Positions 12,799 through 20,738 of a DNA stretch of 22,982 nt are shown here, one piece after another. The stretch is from SZUA-217 sp034658975. GTDB lineage: Bacteria > Actinomycetota > Acidimicrobiia > Spongiisociales > ZC4RG35. Within the stretch, counting starts at the first letter, position 1. Each line of letters begins with the position of its first letter. The position numbers were made by a program, and so were the translations under genes. Under the pieces are notes generated by a model. It was given only the letters and a program-made list of their open reading frames with translations, searched no databases and was not told the DNA's origin. Where the stretch lies: NCBI GenBank assembly GCA_034658975.1, contig JAYEGJ010000157.1:1-22982 (forward strand), read 5' to 3'.

Positions 12799-14138
12799 GC
12801 CCGCTGATCAAGGTCGGCGGACTGGCTGACGCCGTTGCCGGGCTGCGTAGCGCCCTGCTCGCCGGAAGGACCAAGGTGACCACCGTGCTTCCCGACCACG
12901 AGGGCTGGTCTCTCGACTCGGAGGATCGAACCTCACTTGATGTGCCCGAGTGGGTCGGTGAGGCATCGGCCCGGACCGGCCTTCTGCCAGATGGGACTCC
13001 GCTGACGCTGATCGAGGTGGAGGGCTTCCCCCGGTCACATCCATATCTCGATCCGTACGGGGTGGGCTGGTCGGATAATACCAACCGCTATATGGCCTTT
13101 TCGGCGGCCGTCGCCGCTCTCGCCGATCACCTTGCGCCCGACATCGTCCACTGCAACGACTGGCACACCGGCGCGGTCCTGGGGTTCCTAACCGACCCTC
13201 CGCCGACCGTTCTCACCATCCACAATCTCGCATACCAGGGCTTCACCGACGGCAAGTGGCTCAAGAGAATCCCGCATAGGCCGGAGTCTTTCGAATGGTG
13301 GGGCGGCACCAACCCCCTCTCCGGCGCGATCGCCCTCGCCGATCGGGTTGTGACGGTGAGCCCGTCATACGCGGAAGAAATCCGAACCCCCGAGTTCGGG
13401 CAAGGACTCGACGAGGCGATCCGATGGCGTGGCGACGCGGTGTCGGGAATCGTCAATGGACTGGACACCCTGCAATGGGACCCGACAAGCGACCCGCTGA
13501 TTCCTGCCAATTTCACCGCGGCGGATCTCGGAGGAAAGGACGACTGTCGAGCGGCGCTCGAGAAGCGCGCCGGCTGGTCGGGCGGAGACCCCATCATCGG
13601 CATGGTCACCCGCCTCACCGAACAAAAGGGCGTCGACATCGCCCTTCAGTCGGCCGTCCACCTCGAAGGGATGGGTGCCCGTCTCGTCATTCTGGGATCG
13701 GGGGAGCGAATCCTCGCCGACTGGGCGATGGAGCTCGCAGCCCAGATGCCCGATCGGGTCGCCTTCATCAATGCCTATGAAGAGCCACTGTCCCACCTGA
13801 TATTCGCAGGCTCGGATCTGCTCCTGATGCCCAGCCGATTCGAACCTTGTGGACTGAATCAGATGCAGGCCATGAGATACGGGACGATCCCGGTCGCCAC
13901 CGCAGTCGGCGGGCTCCGGGACACGATCATCGACGATGACATGCATCGCAGACGCGGCACCGGTTTTCTCACCACGACAGCCGACGTTGGTGGGATCGTC
14001 GACGCACTCCACCGGGCTCTCCGTGCCTATCGCGTCCCCTCTCGCCGTTTAGGGATTCAACGGCGCGGCATGGAGATCGACTGGTCCTGGGAGGCTTCGG
14101 CGTCCCGTTATCTGGAGCTGTATCGACAGTTGATCTGA
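12768..14138 (+). CDS. glgA: Glycogen synthase, GT5 family
   Basis: 456 residues with two Rossmann-like domains. It extends alpha-1,4-glucan from ADP-glucose. The N-terminal substrate loop reads K15-V-G-G-L, where most GlgA have KTGGL, so Thr is replaced by Val. Further signs: HCNDWHTG near 125-132, TVSPSYAEEI, GIVNGLD, the IGMVTRLTEQKGVDI strand at the second domain, and SRFEPCGLNQMQAM with E359. Length is somewhat under the 470-480 usual for E. coli-type enzymes. The ATG lies inside the end of glgX (31-nt overlap), giving coupled translation. It converges with glgC, whose product makes its ADP-glucose substrate, with only 16 nt between the stop codons. Confidence 0.95.
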   Translation: MHVLLATAELSPLIKVGGLADAVAGLRSALLAGRTKVTTVLPDHEGWSLDSEDRTSLDVPEWVGEASARTGLLPDGTPLTLIEVEGFPRSHPYLDPYGVGWSDNTNRYMAFSAAVAALADHLAPDIVHCNDWHTGAVLGFLTDPPPTVLTIHNLAYQGFTDGKWLKRIPHRPESFEWWGGTNPLSGAIALADRVVTVSPSYAEEIRTPEFGQGLDEAIRWRGDAVSGIVNGLDTLQWDPTSDPLIPANFTAADLGGKDDCRAALEKRAGWSGGDPIIGMVTRLTEQKGVDIALQSAVHLEGMGARLVILGSGERILADWAMELAAQMPDRVAFINAYEEPLSHLIFAGSDLLLMPSRFEPCGLNQMQAMRYGTIPVATAVGGLRDTIIDDDMHRRRGTGFLTTTADVGGIVDALHRALRAYRVPSRRLGIQRRGMEIDWSWEASASRYLELYRQLI

Positions 14139-14154
14139 GCGTCACCGGGTTGGG

Positions 14155-15402
14155 TCATTCGACCACGGCGTTCTTGGGCACCACCACCAGATCCTCATCG
14201 GTAACGGTGAAGCCCCGCTTCCTGTCCTTCTCAAGATCGACTCCCACCTCAGCGCCAGGGCGAACATCAACGTTCTTGTCGAGGATTGTTCGGCGGACGA
14301 CGGCACCCTCACCTATGCGGCACTGGTCGAAGACCACAGCATCTGAAAGTTCGGCGCCCTTCTCGACACGCACTCTCGGATGTATCACCGCTCGCTCGAT
14401 ATGCGCTCCGGTGACAACAACCCCGTTCGCCAGGATGGCGTGGGCAACGCTCGGTGCGCCGTGCTCTAACGAGGCGACCAGCTTGGTCGGCGGATACGGA
14501 CGCACATCGGTGAAGATCGGCCAGTCCGAGTTGTAGAGGTTGAAAACCGGCTCGGGATGGACGAGGTCCATCTGGGCATCGAAGTATGAAGCGATGCTTC
14601 CCACGTCACGCCAGTAGCCGTGATCTCGCTCGGTTGAACCGGGGATGACATTCTCGGCGAAGTCGTATACGTGGGCTATGCCCTGCTCGACGGCGGAAGT
14701 GACGATGTTGGCGCCAAGATCGTGTGCCGAGTCATCTCTTTCCGCATCGGCTGTCACAAGGTCGATCAACGCCGAGGCGGTGAAGACGTAGTTACCCATC
14801 GACACGTAGGCCAGTGTGTCATCCCCAGGTATGTGCTTCGGGTGGTCCGGCTTCTCGACGAATGCGTCGATCCGCGTGCCCTCTCCTCGTTCGATCACGC
14901 CAAACTCGGTCGCCTCCTCGAGGGGCACCGGGATGGCCGCCACCGTGATACCCGCGCCCGACTCGATGTGCTGGCTGAGCATCTGTGAAGGGTCCATCCG
15001 ATAGATGTGGTCGGCCCCGAACACGAATACATACTCCGGATGCTCGTCGCGGAACAGGTTGAGATTCTGGAAGATGGCGTCCGCGGAGCCAAGAAACCAG
15101 CGGGGGCCCTGACGCATCTGGGCCGGGACCGACGTCACGTAGTTGCCCAGCAGGTTCGACATCCGCCAGGTGCGGGAGAGGTGGACGTCGAGGCTGTGGG
15201 ACTTGTACTGAGTCAACACGACGATCCGTCGGAATCCACCGTTGACCAGGTTCGACAGGGCGAAGTCGATGATCCGGTAGTGCCCGCCAAAGGGGACCGC
15301 GGGTTTAGCCCGAAGGTCGGTCAGCGGGTACAGCCTTCTTCCTTCTCCACCTGCCAGCACGATCGAGAGGACCCGACGCTGGCTTACCACGTTCTGACTC
15401 AT
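14155..15402 (-). CDS. glgC: Glucose-1-phosphate adenylyltransferase (ADP-glucose pyrophosphorylase)
   Basis: 415 residues. It makes ADP-glucose from ATP and glucose-1-phosphate, the controlled first step of bacterial glycogen synthesis. Seen: the nucleotide-binding GGEGRRLYPLT at 18-28, AKPAVPFGGHYRIIDFALSN, the GSADAI loop, FGADHIYRMD, FVEKP, GNYVF, and the C-terminal left-handed beta-helix with hexapeptide repeats ending in LVVVPKNAVVE. Arginines for allosteric effectors are plausible at the N-terminus (RR at 9-10). The start lies one base after the glgB stop, in the string TGAGATG, and AAGGAG lies just upstream inside glgB. Translation is thus coupled to glgB. Confidence 0.97.
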   Translation of the reverse strand: MSQNVVSQRRVLSIVLAGGEGRRLYPLTDLRAKPAVPFGGHYRIIDFALSNLVNGGFRRIVVLTQYKSHSLDVHLSRTWRMSNLLGNYVTSVPAQMRQGPRWFLGSADAIFQNLNLFRDEHPEYVFVFGADHIYRMDPSQMLSQHIESGAGITVAAIPVPLEEATEFGVIERGEGTRIDAFVEKPDHPKHIPGDDTLAYVSMGNYVFTASALIDLVTADAERDDSAHDLGANIVTSAVEQGIAHVYDFAENVIPGSTERDHGYWRDVGSIASYFDAQMDLVHPEPVFNLYNSDWPIFTDVRPYPPTKLVASLEHGAPSVAHAILANGVVVTGAHIERAVIHPRVRVEKGAELSDAVVFDQCRIGEGAVVRRTILDKNVDVRPGAEVGVDLEKDRKRGFTVTDEDLVVVPKNAVVE

Positions 15403-15403
15403 C

Positions 15404-17233
15404 TCACTCCTTCGGAATCAACACTACGAGACCCAATGGTGGGATTGTCACGTCGAGAAAACCGTCGGAGGCGATGACCACTCCAGGGTTTCCAACTCCG
15501 GCCCCGCCGTAGCGAACTGCGTCGGTGCTGAGCAGTTCCACCCACGCACCGTTGCTCGGCACACTCACGCTTCGAGTCCTCGGCCCCGGGGTGGTGCCCA
15601 TCGCTATGAGCACCGGGCGCGGGGGTTCACCCCACCGCAGCCACGCGAGCACACCCTCCGCAGGATCGTCGAGACGGAATTCGAAGGCACCAGGATCATG
15701 GTCTTTCTCATGGAGCGCCGGCTCGGAGCGATAGAGCTTGTTGAGGTCGGCAATCAGGTTGCTGATGCCACGATGACGGGCGTCCTCGAGGAGCTCCCAA
15801 GGCAGAGAGCCCTCGTGATCCCACTCCGTCGGCTGGCCCAGCTCTCCACCCATGAACAACAGCTTCTTTCCCGGGAGCGTCCACTGGTAGGCCAGCAGCA
15901 GCCGAAGATTGGCGTACCGCTGCCAATCGTCACCGGGCATTCGGCCGAGAAGCGAGCCCTTCCCGTGGACTACCTCGTCGTGGGACAGAGGCAGCACGAA
16001 AGCCTCGGAACCGGCGTACATCGAACGAAAGGTCAATTCGTTCTGATGATGCGACCGATGGACCGGCTCACGCGAGAAGTGGTCGAGCGTGTCGTTCATC
16101 CAACCCATGTCCCATTTCCAGGCAAACCCGAGGCCTCCGTCCATTGGCGACCGGGTCACGCCCGAGAAGGCCGTCGACTCCTCGGCGATCATCTTCACCC
16201 CGGGGTGGGTCGTCTGGATCGACTCATTCACGTCCTGGAGAAATGAGATCGCCTCCAGGTGATGGTTGCCTCCATGTTCGTTTGGTGCCCACTCGCCGGG
16301 CTTGCGCGAGTAGTCGAGATAGAGCATCGAAGCCACCGCATCGACCCTGAAGCCGTCGACGTGATAGTGATCGACCCAGAAGTGGGCCGAAGACCTCAAG
16401 AAGGACCTCACCTCGTTGCGTCCGTAGTTGAACACCATCGAGCCCCACTCAGGCTGGAAACCCCGGCGTGGGTCCGGATGCTCGTATAGCGACGTCCCGT
16501 CGAACAGCGCCAAAGCATGGTCATCGGTAGGAAAGTGCGACGGAACCCAGTCGAGGATGACTCCAATGCCGGCCTGGTGGAGGCTGTCGACGAAGAACAT
16601 GAAATCCTGGGGCCTTCCGTAACGAGCCGTGGGGGCGAAATACCCGGTGAGCTGGTATCCCCATGACCCGTAGAAAGGATGCTCCATCACCGGGAGCAGT
16701 TCGATGTGGGAGAAACCGTGCGTCTGAAGATGGCTGATCAGGGGATCCGCCAGGTCGCGGAACGGCACCGGGTACCCGGGGCGCCAGGAACCAAGGTGGA
16801 GCTCGTAGATGCTGACGGGCGCATCGTGGGCGAGATGAGTCCCCCGATCCGAGACCCACTCCTCGTCTCCCCACTCATGACTCAGATCCCACACCATCGA
16901 AGCTGTGTCCGGTGGCAGCTCGTTGTGAAACGCGAAGGGGTCGATCTTGGTCAGGGTGCCGTGGTCGGTCCGGACGGCGTACTTGTAGGTAGTGCCTGCC
17001 CCGACCCCTGCGACGTGACCCTCCCAGATTCCTTCGTTCGACGAGACAAGGGCGTCCGCTCCCGGCGTCCATCCATTTCCATCGGTCAGGACCGACACGG
17101 CCCGAGCGTTCGGAGCCCATACCCTGAACCAGGCCCCGTCTTCGTCGAGGTGTGCGCCCATGACCTCGTAGGCACGATCGTGGCGGCCCTCCGCAAAGAG
17201 CCAGCGATCTTCCTCAGTCATCGGCCGGGACAT
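15404..17233 (-). CDS. glgB: 1,4-alpha-glucan branching enzyme, GH13
   Basis: 609 residues from ATG 17233. It cuts alpha-1,4 chains and rejoins them as alpha-1,6 branches. The N-terminus (VMGAHLDEDGAWFRVWAPNA) is a single CBM48; the additional N1 domain of the long, 730-residue enzymes is missing. The barrel shows HIELLPVMEHPFYGSWGYQ, ILDWVPSHFP, nucleophile D298 in DGFRVDAVASM, acid E351 in MIAEEST, the SHDEVVHGKGSL block, and FMGGELGQ. The frame is open to 17368, but GGACGAGGG just upstream of ATG 17233 and family alignment fix the start. First gene of the glgB-glgC unit; its upstream region holds dispersed repeats shared with the argS promoter region. Confidence 0.97.
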   Translation of the reverse strand: MSRPMTEEDRWLFAEGRHDRAYEVMGAHLDEDGAWFRVWAPNARAVSVLTDGNGWTPGADALVSSNEGIWEGHVAGVGAGTTYKYAVRTDHGTLTKIDPFAFHNELPPDTASMVWDLSHEWGDEEWVSDRGTHLAHDAPVSIYELHLGSWRPGYPVPFRDLADPLISHLQTHGFSHIELLPVMEHPFYGSWGYQLTGYFAPTARYGRPQDFMFFVDSLHQAGIGVILDWVPSHFPTDDHALALFDGTSLYEHPDPRRGFQPEWGSMVFNYGRNEVRSFLRSSAHFWVDHYHVDGFRVDAVASMLYLDYSRKPGEWAPNEHGGNHHLEAISFLQDVNESIQTTHPGVKMIAEESTAFSGVTRSPMDGGLGFAWKWDMGWMNDTLDHFSREPVHRSHHQNELTFRSMYAGSEAFVLPLSHDEVVHGKGSLLGRMPGDDWQRYANLRLLLAYQWTLPGKKLLFMGGELGQPTEWDHEGSLPWELLEDARHRGISNLIADLNKLYRSEPALHEKDHDPGAFEFRLDDPAEGVLAWLRWGEPPRPVLIAMGTTPGPRTRSVSVPSNGAWVELLSTDAVRYGGAGVGNPGVVIASDGFLDVTIPPLGLVVLIPKE

Positions 17234-17308
17234 CCCTCGTCCTTTCAACAGGTGCCCGGAGTCTGACACATCCCGACACCCGCCAAATCGCCGATCCAAC
17301 GGACAAAG

Positions 17309-17335
17309 CCAGTGCTCTGGCCATAAACGTTGGTG
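17309..17335 (+). repeat. Repeat half-copy (left half of the AACGTT palindrome)
   Basis: Reads CCAGTGCTCTGGCCATAAAC followed by GTTGGTG. It matches the minus strand of the copy at 3417-3456 at all but one of 27 positions. It lies 75 nt upstream of the glgB start. Confidence 0.65.
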
Positions 17336-17340
17336 ATGTT

Positions 17341-17410
17341 CAGGGCGAGGCAGGGACGTCTTTGGCAAGGACGCAGCGACGTTGGCGCACCCGTCCGTTC
17401 GTCGAGGACG
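17341..17410 (-). repeat. Dispersed intergenic repeat related to 5-66
   Basis: On the minus strand it shares CCTCGACG, ACGGGTGCGCC, TGCGTCCTTGC and TGCCTCG with positions 5-66, in the same order and nearly the same spacing. It is flanked by the two half-copies of the AACGTT palindrome, so the whole stretch 17309-17474 looks like a composite repeat element between glgB and argS. Confidence 0.5.
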
Positions 17411-17450
17411 AGGACACAGCCAGGGGCGTCACTGCCGTCCTGAACGCGGT

Positions 17451-17474
17451 AAACGTTTGTGGTCGGGGCACTAG
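17451..17474 (+). repeat. Repeat half-copy (right half of the AACGTT palindrome)
   Basis: Reads AAACGTTTGTGGTCGGGGCA then CTAG. It matches the minus strand of the right half of the copy at 3417-3456 with two differences in 24. It ends four bases before the argS -10 hexamer, so it covers the region where -35 contacts would fall. Confidence 0.6.
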
Positions 17475-17477
17475 CTC

Positions 17478-17491
17478 TAACCTTCCCGACG
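17478..17491 (+). promoter_or_regulatory. Leaderless -10 element for argS
   Basis: TAACCT (17478-17483) is followed by eight bases and then ATG 17492. No Shine-Dalgarno sequence is present. Spacing is one or two bases longer than in the other leaderless starts here. Confidence 0.4.
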
Positions 17492-19216
17492 ATGTCTCTC
17501 CAGTCATATCTCTCCGAACTGGCCGGCTCTGCCTTCGCAGAGATGGGCCTGGATCCCGCCTTCGGCCAGGTGGTGCCATCCCAGCGACCCGAACTCGCCC
17601 AGTTCCAATGCAACGGGGCGATGGCCGCTGCGGGAGAAGTCGGCCGTCCACCCAGGGACATCGCCACTCAGATAGCGGAGGCGCTCGCCACAGCCGAAGA
17701 GATCGCTGACACCGACATCGCCGGGCCCGGGTTCGTCAACATCCGCCTCACCGACGCCACCCTCGAAGTCTGGGCAAACACCACCGCCCACGACGACCAA
17801 CTCGGCCATGCACCAACGGGCGACCCGTTGACGGTGGTGGTCGACTACGCCGGACCAAACGTCGCAAAGGCCATGCACGTAGGCCATCTGCGGGCCACGA
17901 TCATCGGCGACTCGCTGGCTCGTCTGTTCCGCTTCGCCGGCCATCACGTCATTCGCGACCCCCACTTCGGAGACTGGGGATTCCAGATGGGCCTCCTCAT
18001 CTCTGCGGTGACCGAAGAGAGCATCGACCCTGCCTCCATCACTCTCGACGACCTCCAGCGGATCTACCCGGAGGCGTCCGAGCGGGCCCGTCAGGACGAC
18101 GAGTTCGCTCAGACGGCAAGGGAGGCCACCGTCCGCCTCCAGCAGGGCGACCCTGCCTACCGAAAGGTCTGGGCACAGATGAAGTCGGTGTCCGAGGCGT
18201 CACAAAGGAAGGACTTCGCCTCACTCGGAGTCAACTTCGACCTCTGGTACGGCGAGTCCGACGTGCACGACCGAATTCAGCCGATGGTCGACGTGCTGCG
18301 GGATTCCGGTGTGGCCGAGGAATCCAAGGGTGCGCTCGTCGTGAGAGTCGAACGGCCCGCGGACAATCGAGAGTGGCCGCCGCTGATTCTCCAATCGTCG
18401 GCCGGGGGGTTCCTCTACTCGACGACCGACATGGCCACCGTCGAGATGCGTGTTGAGGATCTCAGGGCCGATCTCATCCTCTACGTGGTCGATCGAAGGC
18501 AGGGAGACCATTTCACGCAGGTTTTCAGGGCCGCCCGCAAGGGAGGCATCGCCCCGGAGCGTGTCGGACTCGAGCACATCGAGTTCGGGACGATGAACGG
18601 GCCTGATGGGAAACCCTTTAAAACGAGAGAGGGCGGCGTCGTAAGGCTCGGCGATGTCATCTCGATGACAAGAGAAGCGGCGCGGGCCCGTCTCGACGAG
18701 GCACACCTCGCTGAGAAGTATCCCGAGGAGGAGAGGGAGCGCATCGCCCACCAGGTCGGTATCGCCGCCCTGAAGTTCGGTGACCTGATCAACAACCGAA
18801 GCTCCGACTACATCTTCGACCTGGATCGATTCAGCTCCTTCGAGGGAAAGACCGGCCCATATCTCCAGTACGCCGCGGTGAGGATCAAGTCGATCTTGCG
18901 AAAGGCAGACAAGAAGAATCTTGCTCCGGGCCAGATATCCGGACTGACTCTCGACGTGGAGCGCGCTCTGGTTCTCGACCTTCTGCATCTTCCGGAAGTA
19001 GTCGACCGCGCCGTCGACCTTCGAGCGCCCAACCATGTGGCCGAGTACGCCCACGGCCTCGCCGGCCAGTTCAATCGGTTCTACGACGTCTGCCACATCC
19101 TTTCCGAGCCCGACCCGGTGCGGCAGGCGAGTTGGCTCACTCTTTCGTCCTGGACTCTTGCGGCTCTGGAACGCCTCCTCGGCCTGCTGGGCATCGAGAC
19201 ACCCGATCGGATGTAG
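17492..19216 (+). CDS. argS: Arginyl-tRNA synthetase
   Basis: 574-residue class I aminoacyl-tRNA synthetase that charges tRNA-Arg with arginine in the cytoplasm. The N-terminal Add1 domain (about 1-105) recognises the tRNA elbow. The catalytic core has VVVDYAGPNVAKAMHVGHLR, with the HIGH motif as HVGH at 129-132, then GDWGFQMGLLI. As in many ArgRS, the KMSK signature is replaced; GKPFKTREGGVVRLGDVI marks the region. The C-terminal DALR anticodon-binding domain begins near GPYLQYAAVRIKSILRK. Length is usual. A GTG in the same frame at 17459 would add 11 residues, but the ATG agrees with family starts and has a leaderless -10. The next gene follows two bases after the stop. Confidence 0.97.
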   Translation: MSLQSYLSELAGSAFAEMGLDPAFGQVVPSQRPELAQFQCNGAMAAAGEVGRPPRDIATQIAEALATAEEIADTDIAGPGFVNIRLTDATLEVWANTTAHDDQLGHAPTGDPLTVVVDYAGPNVAKAMHVGHLRATIIGDSLARLFRFAGHHVIRDPHFGDWGFQMGLLISAVTEESIDPASITLDDLQRIYPEASERARQDDEFAQTAREATVRLQQGDPAYRKVWAQMKSVSEASQRKDFASLGVNFDLWYGESDVHDRIQPMVDVLRDSGVAEESKGALVVRVERPADNREWPPLILQSSAGGFLYSTTDMATVEMRVEDLRADLILYVVDRRQGDHFTQVFRAARKGGIAPERVGLEHIEFGTMNGPDGKPFKTREGGVVRLGDVISMTREAARARLDEAHLAEKYPEEERERIAHQVGIAALKFGDLINNRSSDYIFDLDRFSSFEGKTGPYLQYAAVRIKSILRKADKKNLAPGQISGLTLDVERALVLDLLHLPEVVDRAVDLRAPNHVAEYAHGLAGQFNRFYDVCHILSEPDPVRQASWLTLSSWTLAALERLLGLLGIETPDRM

Positions 19217-19218
19217 CC

Positions 19219-20064
19219 GTGGCCTTCACAGTGCGGCTGGCCCGTCCCGACGACGTGTCATCGATCGTGCCATGGACAACGGACACCTTCGAGTGGGGTG
19301 ATTACGTCCCCGACAGGATCATGGGTTGGATCGAGAGCGCGGACTCTGAAGTCATCGTCTGCGAGGACGATGGCGGAGAACCGGTGGCCGTTGCCCATGC
19401 GCTGATGCTCTCGGACACCGAGGGATGGCTGGAGGCGGCCCGGGTCCACCCCGATCACAAACGATCGGGGATGGGTTCGGCGATGAACAGTTTCGGCGTC
19501 GAGTGGGCACGGAAACACGGTGCACGGATTGTTCGCCTCACCACCGAGGCCGACAATGTTGCAGCGAGAAGCCAGGTCGAGGCTCTGGGCTACCGGGTGA
19601 CGTCACGATGGGTTTACGCCTTCTTCGAAACTGACAACCATCCCGTCGTAGGTGAAGATCGACGGCTCCGGCCGGCTCACCGCGCCGATGTCGACGCAGC
19701 GTGGATGTTCTGGTCGGCGAGCGACCTCGCCCACGACGGCCGCGAGCTTCTTGCCGACGGTTGGCGGTGGCGCAAGGCGACACCGGGAGACCTGGCCGAG
19801 GCGGCCAGAGCGAAAACCCTCTATCAGTCCCCGAGCGGCTGGGTCATCGCCGATGAGACAGGCGAAGAGTTCATGCGCTCCATCTGGCTGGCCACCAGCC
19901 CCGAGGAGGCACCCCGACTGGTGGACTCCCTTATCGGGCTGGCGGCTTCACGCAGCCTTGCGGAATTGTCGGTGAAGACACCCAACGTTCCCTGGATGAC
20001 CGAGACCCTGGCGAGGGCCGGAGGGAACCCCAAAGAAGTTCTGGTCTACTCGCTCGCCGTCTAA
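19219..20064 (+). CDS. GNAT-family N-acetyltransferase
   Basis: 281 residues from GTG 19219, two bases after the argS stop. The N-terminal half is a complete GNAT domain: FTVRLARPDD start, the acetyl-CoA loop HPDHKRSGMGSAM near 77-89, and EADNVAARSQVEALGYRVTSRW as the terminal strands. The C-terminal half (about 150-281) looks like a degenerate second GNAT-like fold without an acetyl-CoA loop. This two-part build resembles the GNAT part of the protein at 2960-4297. The substrate is unknown. The earlier in-frame ATG at 19132 lies deep in argS and is unlikely. Probably cotranscribed with argS. Confidence 0.85.
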   Translation: MAFTVRLARPDDVSSIVPWTTDTFEWGDYVPDRIMGWIESADSEVIVCEDDGGEPVAVAHALMLSDTEGWLEAARVHPDHKRSGMGSAMNSFGVEWARKHGARIVRLTTEADNVAARSQVEALGYRVTSRWVYAFFETDNHPVVGEDRRLRPAHRADVDAAWMFWSASDLAHDGRELLADGWRWRKATPGDLAEAARAKTLYQSPSGWVIADETGEEFMRSIWLATSPEEAPRLVDSLIGLAASRSLAELSVKTPNVPWMTETLARAGGNPKEVLVYSLAV

Positions 20065-20066
20065 AT

Positions 20067-20081
20067 CCGCGTTCTACGCGG
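20067..20081 (+). terminator. Possible terminator hairpin after the argS-GNAT unit
   Basis: CCGCGT-TCT-ACGCGG is a perfect 6-bp stem with a 3-nt loop, two bases after the GNAT stop codon and between convergent genes. No T-tract follows, so factor-independent termination is only suggested. Confidence 0.4.
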
Positions 20082-20123
20082 CGCAGGTTCGGTATACCGG
20101 CTCCACAACATTAGGAAACGGTT

Positions 20124-20738
20124 CTAGACGAGGATCATCATGGCGGCGATCGCCCACACGATGAACATCACGGGAACGTCGAGGCGATGGACCCACTCGA
20201 TCTTGGTCGGAGCAACTCGGGCTGCCAGAGATAGCGGTACCCCGATGAGGGGCACGACCGTCATCCCGGAGATGCCGACTGCTCGTATGGCTTGGGCGCC
20301 CTTCACCAGAGGATCCGGCATGCCGTCGAGGAGTCCGTTGAGAATCCCGTAGAGGAAGATGGCTCCGAATCCGACCGCGAAAACAGCAATGGTGCGGCCG
20401 ATGCCCACCTCCCAGAGCTTGAACCCCGTGAGCCGGCGTCCCCGGCCCAATGGGCCCTCCGACGCCACTCCGAGACAGAACAGACCCGCAACCGCCAACA
20501 CCAGGGCAGAGGCAAGCATCGTCGCCGTCGGCAGCTCCATGACGACATCGACCAGATCGAATCCAGCGAGAAGCACAGACATCGCCAGCCCGACCAATAT
20601 CGCTCCCAGCACCATCAGGCCAACGTCGAGCATGGTCCCCAGGGCGCCGTAGGCGAGGACCGCGTAACGTTTGAGCATCGAGAATGTCGACGATTTCTGG
20701 GCGGTCGTTGATGACTGCCTTGCAGTGCTTTCGGTCAT
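20124..20738 (-). CDS. Small integral membrane protein of unknown function
   Basis: 204 residues from ATG 20738. A Ser/Thr/Gln-rich N-terminal tail of about 20 residues is followed by about five hydrophobic segments: roughly 29-55, 65-88, 109-131, 150-170 and 183-203. GRGRRLTGFKLWE forms a basic loop in the middle. No family was recognised. The start overlaps the glcF stop in the tetranucleotide ATGA, and AAGGGAA lies just before it. It is therefore translated with glcE-glcF, and may support a membrane-bound glycolate oxidase or simply share its operon. The frame is open 14 codons further, but that would lie inside glcF. Confidence 0.8.
   Translation of the reverse strand: MTESTARQSSTTAQKSSTFSMLKRYAVLAYGALGTMLDVGLMVLGAILVGLAMSVLLAGFDLVDVVMELPTATMLASALVLAVAGLFCLGVASEGPLGRGRRLTGFKLWEVGIGRTIAVFAVGFGAIFLYGILNGLLDGMPDPLVKGAQAIRAVGISGMTVVPLIGVPLSLAARVAPTKIEWVHRLDVPVMFIVWAIAAMMILV

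Noticed and set aside
17234..17450. Upstream extension of glgB, or a small gene, in the glgB-argS gap
   Set aside because: The open frame runs through dispersed repeats, and GGACGAGGG before ATG 17233 marks the true glgB start.
18221..19096. 291-codon minus-strand open frame
   Set aside because: It is antisense to argS and shows no recognisable domain or start signal.
20090..20099. Perfect palindrome CGGTATACCG between convergent genes
   Set aside because: Ten bases only, no second copy and no nearby promoter, so it is not enough to call an operator.
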